From positions 233,879 through 297,878 of the forward strand of contig NZ_JAMJFL010000006.1 of assembly GCF_023544665.1 (NCBI RefSeq): 64,000 bases of DNA. Direction: 5' to 3'. This document shows, piece by piece, positions 18,183 to 26,099 of this stretch. The notes below the pieces were generated by a model. It was not told the DNA's origin. It saw nothing but the letters and a program-made list of their open reading frames with translations, and did not search any database. Positions within the stretch are counted from its first letter, which is position 1. Every line of letters starts with the position of its first letter. The DNA comes from Streptomyces sp. YS415 (lineage in GTDB: Bacteria > Actinomycetota > Actinomycetes > Streptomycetales > Streptomycetaceae). The translations under genes were made by a program, and so were the position numbers.

Positions 18183-18535
18183 CGCGGCGCCACCTCGATC
18201 TGGTTCAGGCCGGGCCAGAACATGGCCAGTACCGACGGCAGCTGGGGCGGCGGTTGCTCGACAACCACCCGCCCGTCGGGCAGGTTCAGGGCGGTGACCG
18301 CCAGCGCCGTCACCCCGGCCACATCGATGAAGACCACATCGGACAGCTCCAGGTAGGAGACGTCCGCATGCTGCCGGGCCAGGTCGGACAGCGCCTGCTC
18401 CCAAGCAGGGCGGGTGAGCGCGCTGATCTCACCGCGGGCACGTATACCGGAACGACCGGTCAACGGGCTCACCTCCAACGTGACCCTCCCTGGCATCGCA
18501 GGACCGGCCTTTCCCACCACATGTGGGCCATGCAC
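18179..18535 (-). CDS. STAS-domain protein lacking the phospho-serine
   Basis: 118 residues with a STAS fold: an EVSPLTGRSGIRARGEIS N-terminal strand region and a central VSYLELSDVVFIDVAGVTALAV. In classical anti-sigma-factor antagonists the loop reads FMDSSG, the second serine being phosphorylated by the RsbW-like kinase. Here it is FIDVAG, so both serines are gone and the protein should not be switchable by that route. It is coupled by 4 nt to the MEDS-HATPase gene and may be a constitutive partner or scaffold for it (inference). The ATG at 18535 has an AAGGAG about 11 nt upstream; an ATG at 18496 is a weaker alternative. Confidence 0.8.
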   Translation of the reverse strand: MHGPHVVGKAGPAMPGRVTLEVSPLTGRSGIRARGEISALTRPAWEQALSDLARQHADVSYLELSDVVFIDVAGVTALAVTALNLPDGRVVVEQPPPQLPSVLAMFWPGLNQIEVAPR

Positions 18536-18744
18536 GCTCGGTCTCCTTCACCCACCGACAGCAACTCGTCGGCTGCCCCTTCCACAGTACGGGCAGCAGC
18601 AAGCCTTCTGGGCCCTTAGCCTATAGGGCGCTCCAGTCGCCCGGGTGGGCACGTGCCCGGCTGCCGGGTGCGCGTGCCGGGGTCGGCACCGCCGCCCTCG
18701 CCCTGCGGCCACCGACTCAAAACCGGTCCAAAGCGTGGCTCCTC

Positions 18745-18769
18745 GCGTCAGCACGTATACAGCGGGTAC
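18745..18769 (+). promoter_or_regulatory. Possible sigma-B-type promoter
   Basis: GCGT at 18745-18748, 15 nt, then GGGTAC at 18764-18769. This fits the general-stress GNNT-N14-16-GGGTA pattern known in Streptomyces. It lies 44 nt upstream of the GTG of the HATPase gene at 18813. Such short motifs arise by chance in GC-rich DNA. Confidence 0.35.
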
Positions 18770-18812
18770 CCGCGACAGGGCACAACGGGTTCCGTTGCAA
18801 GGAGGGGTCATA

Positions 18813-19235
18813 GTGGATGAATCGTCGCTGCGAGCGGTGGGCTGGGCACGCTCGCTGCCCATGAACACCGGCCCGAAGGCGGCGCGTGACTGGGCACGCG
18901 AGCACCTGCAGACGCTCGGCTGGGCGCACAGCGCCCCCCAGACCATGGACGACGTGCTGCTGACCGTGTCGGAACTGGTCACCAACGCCCACGTCCACGC
19001 GCACTCCACCGCTCGGCTCGTGCTGGCCTGGGACGGCCGGTGCCTGCACGTCACCGTGCACGACGACGACGCCGCCCTGCCCACCCCACGCACGCCCAGC
19101 GGCGACCGTCTCGGCGGGCGGGGCATGTTCCTGGTGGACGCCCTGGCCGACGAGTGGGAAGCCCGTCCCTGCCCCGACGGCAAAGCTGTCACCGCCTGCT
19201 TCCATCCGCCGCAGGCGGCCGAGGACGCCCGCTGA
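18813..19235 (+). CDS. RsbW-like ATP-binding protein (HATPase)
   Basis: 140 residues from the GTG at 18813, supported by an AAGGAGGGG ribosome-binding site 7 nt upstream; the longer frame to 18645 is non-coding in character. A single GHKL domain: N-box TVSELVTNAHVHAHS (about 50-64), the G1 position reading HDDDAALP (the usual glycine replaced by Asp) and G2 GGRGMFLVDAL. Typical of Streptomyces anti-sigma-factor kinases. The altered G1 box may weaken ATP binding. It is divergent from the STAS/MEDS operon, a common arrangement of switch partners. Confidence 0.8.
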   Translation: MDESSLRAVGWARSLPMNTGPKAARDWAREHLQTLGWAHSAPQTMDDVLLTVSELVTNAHVHAHSTARLVLAWDGRCLHVTVHDDDAALPTPRTPSGDRLGGRGMFLVDALADEWEARPCPDGKAVTACFHPPQAAEDAR

Positions 19236-19340
19236 GCGGCGCCGACTCGCCGCACGGAACGACGACTTGCGCTGCCCACCCCGATGGGCCGGGGCTCGGC
19301 CAGGTGACGCCCGGGTGGGCATCCGCACTCTGCCCGCCGG

Positions 19341-20558
19341 CTACAGGAAGCGGCGGATGGGGGCGACGGCCGCTTCCCCCAGCCGCCGCGCGGCGGAGCG
19401 GCGGCTCCAACGGCCCTTCTCGATCCGCTCACTGACCTGCAGGTCCTCGTCGAAGTGCCGGTTGAGGGTGGCGGCGAAGTCCTCGTCGAGCACGGCGAGC
19501 ATGACTTCTTCGTCGTGATCCAGGGAGCGGCGGTTGAAGTTGGTGGAGCCGATCAGGGCGGCGACCTGGTCGACGGTGATGACCTTGGCGTGCATCATCG
19601 TCGGCTGGTACTCGAAGATGCGCACCCCGCAGGCGAGCAGGTCTTCGTAGAAGTGCTGGCCGGCCAGCTGGCAGACGCGCTTGTCGGTGTGGGGGCCGGG
19701 CAGCAGGATCTCCACCTCGACGCCGCGTCGGGCGGCCGCGCACAGCAGGTCGATGAAGTAGGCGTCGGGGGCGAAGTACGCGGTGGCCAGACGGAATTGC
19801 TGCTGGGCGCATTCGATCATGACGCGCAGCAGCGTCTGCATGTCCTGCCAGCCGAGGCTGGCCGAGCCGCGGACGACCTGGACCACGGCGTCGCCCTCCG
19901 GCGCGTGGTCGCTGAAACGGTCGTGCGTGTCGAAGAGGGTGTCGTGGCATTCGGCCCAGTTCTGAGCGAATGCGGCGGCTATGCCGTCCACCGCGGGTCC
20001 GCGTACCTGAACGTGGGTGTCGCGCCATTCATGTTCATTACGAGCGTCTCCGCACCATTCCTCGGCTATACCCACCCCACCGGTGAACGCTGTCTCCTCG
20101 TCCACGACAACCACCTTGCGATGGCAGCGGTGGTTCTGCTTGAACGGGTTGAGATACAAGGGCTTACGGAACCACGCGACTTCGACGCCGGCCCGGTCCA
20201 TCAGGTCCAGTAGATTCCGTTCAATCTGCCGACTGCCGAAACCGTCCAGCAGCAGTCGCACCCGCACGCCGTTGTGAGCCCGGTCAGCCAGCGCCTCGGC
20301 GAACTGGCGGGCTATATCTCCACGCCAGTACACGTACGTCATCATGTCGACGGTGTGTTGGGCGCTGCGGATGCTCCTGAGCATTGCCGCGAAGATCTCG
20401 TCCCCGTTACGCAGGGGCAGCAGGGTGTTGCCTTCGGTGGCGGCGATGCCGATCAGTCGCTCCAGGCGGCGCCGGATCCGCTGCTTGTGCTCCGTCGGTG
20501 ACAAGGACGGCGCGGCTGTCACTCGGGACCCTTCCGACTCGGTGGGTGTGCTGGTCAC
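19341..20558 (-). CDS. Phospholipase D/cardiolipin-synthase family protein
   Basis: 405 residues from the GTG at 20558 (GAGGAG upstream). It has two HKD motifs: H146/K148/D153 in HRCHRKVVVVDEETAFTGG and H323/K325/D330 in MMHAKVITVDQVAALIGSTNFNRRS. The two motifs together form the PLD active site through a phospho-histidine intermediate. The length and the second motif's STNFNRRSLDHDEE context match bacterial ClsB/PLDc_2 phosphatidyltransferases. No N-terminal transmembrane helices are seen, unlike ClsA, so it would be a peripheral enzyme of membrane lipid remodelling. It converges on the HATPase gene. Confidence 0.85.
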   Translation of the reverse strand: MTSTPTESEGSRVTAAPSLSPTEHKQRIRRRLERLIGIAATEGNTLLPLRNGDEIFAAMLRSIRSAQHTVDMMTYVYWRGDIARQFAEALADRAHNGVRVRLLLDGFGSRQIERNLLDLMDRAGVEVAWFRKPLYLNPFKQNHRCHRKVVVVDEETAFTGGVGIAEEWCGDARNEHEWRDTHVQVRGPAVDGIAAAFAQNWAECHDTLFDTHDRFSDHAPEGDAVVQVVRGSASLGWQDMQTLLRVMIECAQQQFRLATAYFAPDAYFIDLLCAAARRGVEVEILLPGPHTDKRVCQLAGQHFYEDLLACGVRIFEYQPTMMHAKVITVDQVAALIGSTNFNRRSLDHDEEVMLAVLDEDFAATLNRHFDEDLQVSERIEKGRWSRRSAARRLGEAAVAPIRRFL

Positions 20559-20780
20559 GGCTTCTCCTCGCCGGTTGAGAAAGGCCGCCCCGTGCGTCCG
20601 GCACCCGCCGAGGCGAGCCGACTGTACACAGACAGAGTGAACCGGGACAGTGCCGGTCGCGGCGGATCCGAAGAAGAGTAGCGGCGCACCATATACCGCA
20701 CGGCAGAGGGATCAAACCCGGGAACTCGTATGCATGCCACGTCATAGGCCGGGCACATGTTTCTGCGGAGGTCGATAAAA

Positions 20781-20951
20781 ATGGTTCCCCTGCTTCTTGT
20801 TCTGCTTCTGGCACTTCTTCTTTTCGGCGCCGGCTTCGCTCTCAAGGCATTGTGGCTGATAGCGGTCGTCGTTCTCGTGGTGTGGTTGCTGGGGTTCGTT
20901 ATGCGGCCCCATGCCAGCAGCGGCCGTCGGGGTCGCTGGTACCGCTGGTAG
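20781..20951 (+). CDS. Hydrophobic mini-protein
   Basis: 56 residues from the ATG at 20781 (GGAGG at 20767-20771, 9 nt upstream). A start at 20757 in the same frame is less well placed. Two hydrophobic helices fill residues 1-40 (MVPLLLVLLLALLLFGAGFAL and LWLIAVVVLVVWLLGFVM), followed by a short basic, aromatic tail ending GRWYRW. Proteins of this type are common in streptomycetes as unnamed hydrophobic proteins. The context (PLD, STAS, stress-type genes) suggests envelope stress, but no function is known. A strong hairpin terminator follows 15 nt after the stop. Confidence 0.8.
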   Translation: MVPLLLVLLLALLLFGAGFALKALWLIAVVVLVVWLLGFVMRPHASSGRRGRWYRW

Positions 20952-20966
20952 TCAGCACTAGATGAG

Positions 20967-21009
20967 CAGGCGGGCTGGGCCAGAGAAATTCTCTGGCCCA
21001 GCCCGCCTG
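20967..21009. terminator. Strong bidirectional terminator hairpin
   Basis: Perfect 19-bp inverted repeat, CAGGCGGGCTGGGCCAGAG at 20967-20985 and its complement at 20991-21009, with a 5-nt AAATT loop. It sits between the convergent ends of the hydrophobic mini-protein (+) and the DUF3224 gene (-). Confidence 0.9.
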
Positions 21010-21045
21010 TGCTCTCTCAGGGAATTTCGCGTCTGATGTGCTGCA

Positions 21046-21453
21046 TTACTGGTCGAGTTCGTAGTCGAACCAGATGCGATGTGTACCGTCCGCATCGACC
21101 TTGATGCCTCCGGTCCCGCTGATCCCTGTCAGCTCGCTCGTTCCGCTGCCCGGAACGATGACGAAGAACTCGTCCTGCGGGCTCTCGCCCAAAGTCGTTT
21201 TCGAGTGGGCGAAGTTGAAAGAGCCTGCCCGGCCGTTGAGCGCCCCGTCGAAGGACTCCATGGCGACGTAGGAGCCCACGCCGGACGACTCGTTGAACGC
21301 GGACGTGAACACGGTCGCCGAGCGCCCGACCACTTCGCCCTCGTATGTCTTGTCCATCGTGGCCACACCGACGGGGACGGCGGTCTGGATCTGTGGATTG
21401 TGCGCCGGGACCGGCGTGAAGTCGGCCACCTTGAATGTTCCCGAAGCTCGCAT
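21046..21453 (-). CDS. DUF3224 family protein
   Basis: 135 residues. Recognisable DUF3224 features are the N-terminal GTFKVADFTP, the central YEGEVVGRSATVFTSAFNESSGVGSYVAMESFDG region, FAHSKT and the C-terminal TGIKVDADGTHRIWFDYEL-like strands. The family is a small beta-barrel of the allene-oxide-cyclase-like type with no proven role. No signal peptide. It is 78 bp upstream of the stop side of the STAS gene on the same strand and ends next to the strong hairpin at 20967-21009. Confidence 0.8.
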   Translation of the reverse strand: MRASGTFKVADFTPVPAHNPQIQTAVPVGVATMDKTYEGEVVGRSATVFTSAFNESSGVGSYVAMESFDGALNGRAGSFNFAHSKTTLGESPQDEFFVIVPGSGTSELTGISGTGGIKVDADGTHRIWFDYELDQ

Positions 21454-21531
21454 CCCCGGATCCTAGGGCGCCCCACTGACAACGGCTCCGGCTGGACCTC
21501 GTCACCTGCCGGATCGAGCAGAGGGCGGGTA

Positions 21532-21885
21532 TCAGGCGGCGCTGTCCGGGGCGATGGCCTGATCGACAGTGGGGTACAGCGGAATGACGTCGTCGAGGCC
21601 GACGATGCGCAGGACCTGGAGCACGGGCGGGGGAACGTGGGCCAAGCGGAGCCAGCCGCCACACTCCCGGGCCGCGTTGTTCGCGACGACGAGGACGTTG
21701 ATGCCGCTGGAGTCCATGAAGGTGACGTCACGAAAGTCGATGACCGTGTACCGGGCGGAGCCGTCATCGGTGGTGAGCGCCTGGCGGAAGGTGTCGGCCG
21801 TGGTGTGGTCGATCTCTCCGGCCAGGTCGAGGACGTGAACGCCAGCGGTGGTGCGCTGGGAAACGGTCAAGCGTGCCTGGCTCAT
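21532..21885 (-). CDS. STAS-domain anti-sigma-factor antagonist
   Basis: 117 residues from the ATG at 21885 (AGGAGG 6 nt upstream); a longer frame to 21936 lacks a ribosome-binding site. A complete STAS fold with LDLAGEIDHTTADTFRQAL, VIDFRDVTFMDSSGINVLV and LRIVGLDDVIPLYPTVDQA. The loop FMDSSG keeps the phosphorylatable serine, in contrast to the STAS protein at 18179-18535. It should act as the RsbV/SpoIIAA-type partner of RsbW-like kinases such as those at 9392 and 18813, with the SpoIIE protein at 9904 as a candidate phosphatase (inference from family knowledge and proximity). Confidence 0.85.
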   Translation of the reverse strand: MSQARLTVSQRTTAGVHVLDLAGEIDHTTADTFRQALTTDDGSARYTVIDFRDVTFMDSSGINVLVVANNAARECGGWLRLAHVPPPVLQVLRIVGLDDVIPLYPTVDQAIAPDSAA

Positions 21886-22414
21886 ACCGCCTCCTGTCTG
21901 CCCGCAATGGGCCCTCATCGCTACGAATACCACCACCCGCGCAAAGTACGTGGCACCACGGTATCAATCAGGTGGCAGGCTAGGTTGCCCAGGAGCCTGG
22001 GTGCTTGCTGTAGGTCAAGTAACAGTGGCCGACTGCGGCTTCCGGGAGGGCATGAATCAGTGGAGCGACCGCGGTGTCCACGTCCCGCACTGCAGCGCTC
22101 CGTAGACCCGGTTCTGCACCGCACCGCGGTCGTAGCCGACCTCCGATCTGATGCGGTGGCCGTCCGGCGATCCGCCTGGCCCGGGCGCGAACGTGCGGGG
22201 AATCACCGTCCGGGCTCGGCCCGGGCACCCCGCGCCGATCCGCACGGCATGCACCCCCGGTTGACCCGCCAGGGGGAACCCGGCGGCTCGCGGGTGAGAG
22301 CGGTGGCTGGAAAGCGCCCCCCGTGAACAGACTGAGAACCACCTCTGTGCTCGTCGCCCAGAACGGGGTACCCCAGGGGCGCGCGAGTCCCCTCGTCATC
22401 AGGAGGAACCCCCC
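21886..22414. other. 529-bp intergenic region between STAS and ferritin-like genes
   Basis: No convincing gene; the open frames here are GC-driven shadows. A perfect 10-bp GGGGTACCCC lies at about 22365-22374, some 40 nt before the ferritin-like start. It includes GGGTAC, the -10 of stress (sigma-B-like) promoters, but I see no good -35 at the right spacing. Confidence 0.4.
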
Positions 22415-23614
22415 ATGACGTTCAATCCTCTGGAACAGCGGGGCATCCCGCTGGACCGCCAGCTGCGGAGCTGGCGTGAGCTCAACGTGGATCCCATCGA
22501 CCCGGACCACTGCGACCCGTACACCCGCTGTCGCATCATCGCGATGAACGGGATCGAGGTGGAGGCGATCCTCTTCAGCCACCAGCTCGCCCGCAACACC
22601 GTCGACCCCGAGGTCAAGCGGCAGCTGGCGCGGGTGCGCTACATCGAGGCGCAGCAGCAGAAGGTGGTGAACTGGCTGCTCCCCGGTGTCTCCTCGGTGC
22701 TGGAGACGACCATCGCCTACGAGCAGGTAGCCGTGGACCTGACGGCGTGGGTGGCGCGGATGGAGCCGGACCCGTACCTGAAGCAGGCGTACCAGTTCGG
22801 CGTGCTGGAGGACTTCGACCACCTGTACCGGTACGCGAACCTGTACGAGATGATCGAGCACCGCAAGGCCGAGTCGATCGTCGACAACCTGACCGAGGTC
22901 ATGCCCGGCCGACCCACCCGGTTCCACCACCGCGATCCGGTCGACAATGTCCGCGACCCGTACGCCAAGGACGAGACGAATCCGCTGTCGAAGCTGCACG
23001 CGCTGACGATCATGGCGGCGGAGCAGCAGACCATGAACTTCTACATGAACACCGGCCCCACCTACATGGAGCCGATCGCCCGTCAGCTCTACCAGGAGAT
23101 CGGGCTGATCGAGGAGGAGCACGTCACCCACTACGAGTCCTTGGTGGACCCGGGGGAGACGTGGTGGGAGCAGCTCGTCAACCACGAGTACAACGAGTGC
23201 TACCTGTACTACTCCTTCATGGAGCAGGAGAGCGACCCGAAGGTCAAGGCGATCTGGGAGCTGCACCTGAACATGGAGCTGGAGCACCTGCACGCCGCCT
23301 GCGACCTGATGCGCCGCCACGACGGCCGCGACCCCGCCTCCGTGCTCGCCCCCGAGCTGCCCAACGTGCTGACCTTCGAGCCGAACAAGGCCTACGTGCG
23401 CGAACTGCTCGACACCCAGATGGACCTGACCACGCTGGGCGCCGGCTACGTCCGTGAGGCGCACGAGCGGTTCGAGAAGATGCAGGAGCAGATCCACGGC
23501 GGCGAGGCACCGCCGAGCGACCGGGTCATCACCCAGCACGACGAGATGTTCGGTCGCGAGTACCGCGTCCAGACCGAGGGTGAGCACCCCGACCCCGCGC
23601 AGCGCGAGAAGTAG
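22415..23614 (+). CDS. Ferritin-like/di-iron protein
   Basis: 399 residues, strong AGGAGG ribosome-binding site before the ATG at 22415. The protein is almost entirely helical. It carries carboxylate/histidine pairs of a four-helix di-iron fold: NGIEVEAILFSHQLA, RYIEAQQQK, LIEEEHVTHYESL and HLNMELEHLHAACDL. This fits the ferritin-like superfamily often found in streptomycete stress regions; iron ligation and any oxidase activity are inferred. The length is about twice a typical ferritin-like domain, so two such bundles may be fused. It is followed 12 nt later by a hemerythrin-type gene, so the operon handles iron and oxygen chemistry. Confidence 0.65.
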   Translation: MTFNPLEQRGIPLDRQLRSWRELNVDPIDPDHCDPYTRCRIIAMNGIEVEAILFSHQLARNTVDPEVKRQLARVRYIEAQQQKVVNWLLPGVSSVLETTIAYEQVAVDLTAWVARMEPDPYLKQAYQFGVLEDFDHLYRYANLYEMIEHRKAESIVDNLTEVMPGRPTRFHHRDPVDNVRDPYAKDETNPLSKLHALTIMAAEQQTMNFYMNTGPTYMEPIARQLYQEIGLIEEEHVTHYESLVDPGETWWEQLVNHEYNECYLYYSFMEQESDPKVKAIWELHLNMELEHLHAACDLMRRHDGRDPASVLAPELPNVLTFEPNKAYVRELLDTQMDLTTLGAGYVREAHERFEKMQEQIHGGEAPPSDRVITQHDEMFGREYRVQTEGEHPDPAQREK

Positions 23615-23626
23615 GGAAGGGCTGAC

Positions 23627-24214
23627 ATGACCGAGCTGCACACCCCGCACGCCGGGGACGACCAGGCCAAGGACGACGACGTAGTAGCGCTGCTGATGCG
23701 CCAGCACGGTGACATCCGCAATCTCTTCGACGAGGTCGAGGCATCCACGGGTGAGGAACGCCGGGACGCCTTCCGCCGGCTGGTGCGCCTGCTGGCCGTG
23801 CACGAGACCGCCGAGGAAGAGGTCGTCCACCCCTTCGCCCGGAAGAGTCTGCCCGGAGGCGAGCAGGTGGTGAAGGACCGTCTCGCCGAGGAGAAGGCGG
23901 CCAAGGAGACGTTGGCCGCCCTGGACGAGCTGGACACGAACGATCCGAAGTTCATGCCTCAGCTGCTGAAGCTGCGCAGGGACGTCCAGGAACACGCCCG
24001 GGCGGAGGAGCGCTACGAGTTCACGCACATCCGCCGCAGCACCGACGCCGGCAATCTCGCCGCGATGGCCAAGGCCGTCAAGGCAGCCGAGGCGATGGCG
24101 CCCACCCGGCCTCACCCGGGCGTCGAATCCGGGGCGAAGAACATGGCCCTGGGCCCCGTCGCGGCCCTGATGGACCGCACCAAGGACGCCGTGCGCCAGG
24201 CCATGGGCAAGTAG
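23627..24214 (+). CDS. Hemerythrin-like HHE-domain protein
   Basis: 195 residues. The HHE cation-binding pattern is present: H27 in MRQHGDIRNLF, VHETAEEEVVHPF (about 63-75) and a later EHARAEERYEFTHI (about 124-137). These are the expected ligands of a di-iron, O2-binding bundle. The C-terminal 50 residues are basic and Ala/Pro-rich (KAVKAAEAMAPTRPHPGVESG) and probably flexible. It starts 12 nt after the ferritin-like gene and ends before a long imperfect hairpin, making a two-gene operon. The role is probably oxygen/NO/redox sensing or protection (family-based inference). Confidence 0.8.
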   Translation: MTELHTPHAGDDQAKDDDVVALLMRQHGDIRNLFDEVEASTGEERRDAFRRLVRLLAVHETAEEEVVHPFARKSLPGGEQVVKDRLAEEKAAKETLAALDELDTNDPKFMPQLLKLRRDVQEHARAEERYEFTHIRRSTDAGNLAAMAKAVKAAEAMAPTRPHPGVESGAKNMALGPVAALMDRTKDAVRQAMGK

Positions 24215-24226
24215 GCCCGCAACAGC

Positions 24227-24269
24227 CGTGACCCGGGGCCGGGCGGGCCCCTGCTCGGCCCCGGTCACG
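24227..24269 (+). terminator. Hairpin after the hemerythrin gene
   Basis: CGTGACCCGGGGCCG (24227-24241) pairs with CGGCCCCGGTCACG (24256-24269) except for one bulged C; the loop is 14 nt. It lies 12 nt past the hemerythrin stop and is a likely terminator or attenuator before the next gene. Confidence 0.65.
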
Positions 24270-24303
24270 CACTCCGCGGACGGCAGCATCAGGGAGAGAG
24301 TGC

Positions 24304-24555
24304 ATGAGGATCGATGAAGCGCTGGTCAGGGAGCTCCTGGACGCTCCTTCGAACGATACGGTCGTGGTGCTCCTGAAGGGCCGCGCTCAGGTAGTCGAGC
24401 AGGCTGACCTCGGCAGCGAGCAGTACCGCGGGGCAGCCGTGCTGATCTCCCGGGCGGAGCTGGTGGAGCGGATGGGCACACCATCACCCGCCGAGGCGGA
24501 CGTCACGCGCCTTTCGGCTGCTTTGCAGGACGCCGCCGACAAACTCGGCGCCTGA
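24304..24555 (+). CDS. Small conserved-looking protein of unknown function
   Basis: 83 residues, GGGAGAGAG ribosome-binding site before the ATG at 24304. Predicted alpha/beta: RIDEALVRELLDA, VVVLLKGRAQVVEQADL, GAAVLISRAELVERMG and a C-terminal helix TRLSAALQDAADKLGA. Codon usage is typical of the neighbourhood. I do not recognise the family. It stands between stress-type genes (hemerythrin, CBS). Confidence 0.65.
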   Translation: MRIDEALVRELLDAPSNDTVVVLLKGRAQVVEQADLGSEQYRGAAVLISRAELVERMGTPSPAEADVTRLSAALQDAADKLGA

Positions 24556-24796
24556 CACCACCACGCGCCGACGCGGCATGTGGGCACCTGAAGCTGTCAC
24601 TCCGTACCAGCAGGTGACAGCACATGCCGGTGCCCCCAAGGAGCGGTCCGCGTGCCGCTGCCAGAACGGTGAGTTCGGGCCACGGCAAACGTTATAGCCG
24701 GTTGCAGTGGGGAACCCAACCCCCGACCACCCAATGCGACCGTTCGCCGACGCGACAGTCGGGGACGGCTTTCACCCACAGGGAGTGAATCATCCG

Positions 24797-25213
24797 ATGA
24801 CGAAGGCGCGGGACATCATGACGGGCGGGGCCGAGTGCATCGGGGCCGAGGAGACGGTCCTGGACGCGGCCCGCAAGATGAAGGATCTCGGCGTCGGTGC
24901 CCTGCCGATCTGCGGCACGGACAACAAGCTCAAGGGCGTACTGACCGACCGGGACGTCGTCGTGAAGGTCCTCGGCGCGGGCAAGGACCCGGCGACCTGC
25001 AAGGCCGGCGAGCTGGCGCAGGGCGAAGCCGTGACCATCGGCGCCGACGACGACGTGGAGGAGATCCTGCGCACCATGACGGAGCACAAGGTGCGCCGTC
25101 TGCCGGTGATCGACGGTCACGACCTGGTCGGCATGGTCGCCCAGGCCGACGTCGCCCGCTCGCTGCCCGACCCCAAGGTCGGTGACCTGCTCCAGGCCCT
25201 GTCGACCGACTGA
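24797..25213 (+). CDS. CBS-pair domain protein
   Basis: 138 residues from the ATG at 24797 (GGGAG 11 nt upstream); a longer frame to 24707 reads Pro/His-rich and is not chosen. It consists of two CBS motifs: residues 4-60 (KARDIMTGGAECIGAEETVLDAARKM, VGALPICGTDNKLKGVLTDRDV) and 72-128 (EAVTIGADDDVEEILRTM, VRRLPVIDGHDLVGMVAQADVAR). Stand-alone CBS pairs bind adenine nucleotides and act as energy or stress sensors. It has the form of the hypoxic/stress CBS proteins of actinobacteria. A long hairpin follows immediately, so it is probably monocistronic. Confidence 0.85.
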   Translation: MTKARDIMTGGAECIGAEETVLDAARKMKDLGVGALPICGTDNKLKGVLTDRDVVVKVLGAGKDPATCKAGELAQGEAVTIGADDDVEEILRTMTEHKVRRLPVIDGHDLVGMVAQADVARSLPDPKVGDLLQALSTD

Positions 25214-25226
25214 GTCGAAAGACGGT

Positions 25227-25287
25227 TGCCCGGGCCCGCGGCCGCTGCGGTGGATGGCACCGGATTGGCGGCCGGGGCCCGGGGGCA
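25227..25287 (+). terminator. Long GC hairpin after the CBS gene
   Basis: TGCCCGGGCCCGCGGCCGC (25227-25245) pairs, with two mismatches, with the segment 25268-25287 across a 22-nt loop, starting 13 nt after the stop of the CBS gene. Confidence 0.6.
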
Positions 25288-25338
25288 CCCGGGCCGGTGT
25301 ATGACCCAGGTGAGCGACGGTGACGAGGGAGGCTCCTG

Positions 25339-25599
25339 ATGCTCTTGGCGCACCCCGTCGTGCTGACGAGTCTCGACGAGCAGTACGAGACGCTGCACAG
25401 CCCGAGCGCCGACATCGGCACCCGGGCAGCGCGTCGGCGTACGGCTGACGTCGCCGACCCGCTGTGGATGTCCACCGGCCCCCGTGATCTTCCCGCCGCC
25501 CTTGTCGCCGCCCGCCACCGGCTGCCCGGGGCCCGAACCGACGACTGCTGCCTGACTGCCCCGGCAACGGTCCACGAGCGCCATGACCAAGACCACTGA
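25339..25599 (+). CDS. DUF5133-type small protein
   Basis: 86 residues, GGGAGG ribosome-binding site before the ATG at 25339. The start MLLAHPVVLTSLDEQYETLH, then RRRTADVADPLWMSTGPRDLPAALVAARHRLPGART, matches the pattern I remember for DUF5133 proteins (MLxAHPAVLRxLVExYExL ... VSTGTRDVxxALxxAR). Such genes are abundant in streptomycetes as small helical proteins of unknown role. It overlaps the following gene by 17 nt in another frame, suggesting co-expression. Confidence 0.7.
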   Translation: MLLAHPVVLTSLDEQYETLHSPSADIGTRAARRRTADVADPLWMSTGPRDLPAALVAARHRLPGARTDDCCLTAPATVHERHDQDH

Positions 25600-26086
25600 C
25601 CTGCCGACCTTCAGCAGCCTCGATGAGCTCACCCGGCTCATCACCCACCGCCGCGGCCTCTACGTGCGCTGGTCCCACGGGCCGGCGAGTGACCTCCCGA
25701 ATCCGAGCAGCACGGACGAACTGACCGGGATCAAGCTCCCGGGGCTGTCGGCCAACCCGCTCGACCTCGAGGACTGGTGGGGCAAGCGGCCCGTGCGGAT
25801 CTGGGTCGCCCGTCGGTTGTACGACTACTGCCACCTGCCGCGCGTCAAGGACGCCCGCACCCGGCCCTGGGTCCTGCACGGCTGTGAGACGGGACGCGGA
25901 CCGGACAACGAACCGCTGGTGACGGAGATCGAACCCCTCGGCTGGATCGCCGACGAGGTGATCACGGACGCCTGCCGCATCATCACCGAACAGCCCGGGC
26001 GCTGGGGCACACTCGACCGAGTCGAGCCCGAAGAGGAGTCCCCCTCCTCCCTGCAGCCGTCGGCGAGGAGGCAGGACCGCCGGTAG
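25583..26086 (+). CDS. Streptomycete DUF protein (unknown function)
   Basis: 167 residues. It begins with a helix (SSLDELTRLITHRRGLYVRWSHGP), followed by a STDELTGIKLPGLSANPLDLEDWWGKRP block, then RIWVARRLYDYCHLPRVKD and a C-terminal EPLGWIADEVITDACRIITE. I recognise it as a recurrent streptomycete family, possibly the one catalogued as DUF6098 (from memory, not checked). No catalytic motif or membrane segment is evident. It overlaps the DUF5133 gene by 17 nt and converges on the membrane-protein gene to the right. Confidence 0.7.
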   Translation: MTKTTDLPTFSSLDELTRLITHRRGLYVRWSHGPASDLPNPSSTDELTGIKLPGLSANPLDLEDWWGKRPVRIWVARRLYDYCHLPRVKDARTRPWVLHGCETGRGPDNEPLVTEIEPLGWIADEVITDACRIITEQPGRWGTLDRVEPEEESPSSLQPSARRQDRR

Positions 26087-26099
26087 CGCTCGGAGGGCG

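Noticed and set aside
22366..22371. GGGTAC as a stress sigma-factor -10 before the ferritin-like gene
   Set aside because: No matching GNNT at 14-16 bp upstream; it is part of a GGGGTACCCC palindrome and may be chance.
21980..24289. 769-codon minus-strand frame opposite the ferritin-like and hemerythrin genes
   Set aside because: Antisense shadow, Val/Leu/His/Arg-rich, no domain; the plus-strand genes have ribosome-binding sites and recognisable families.
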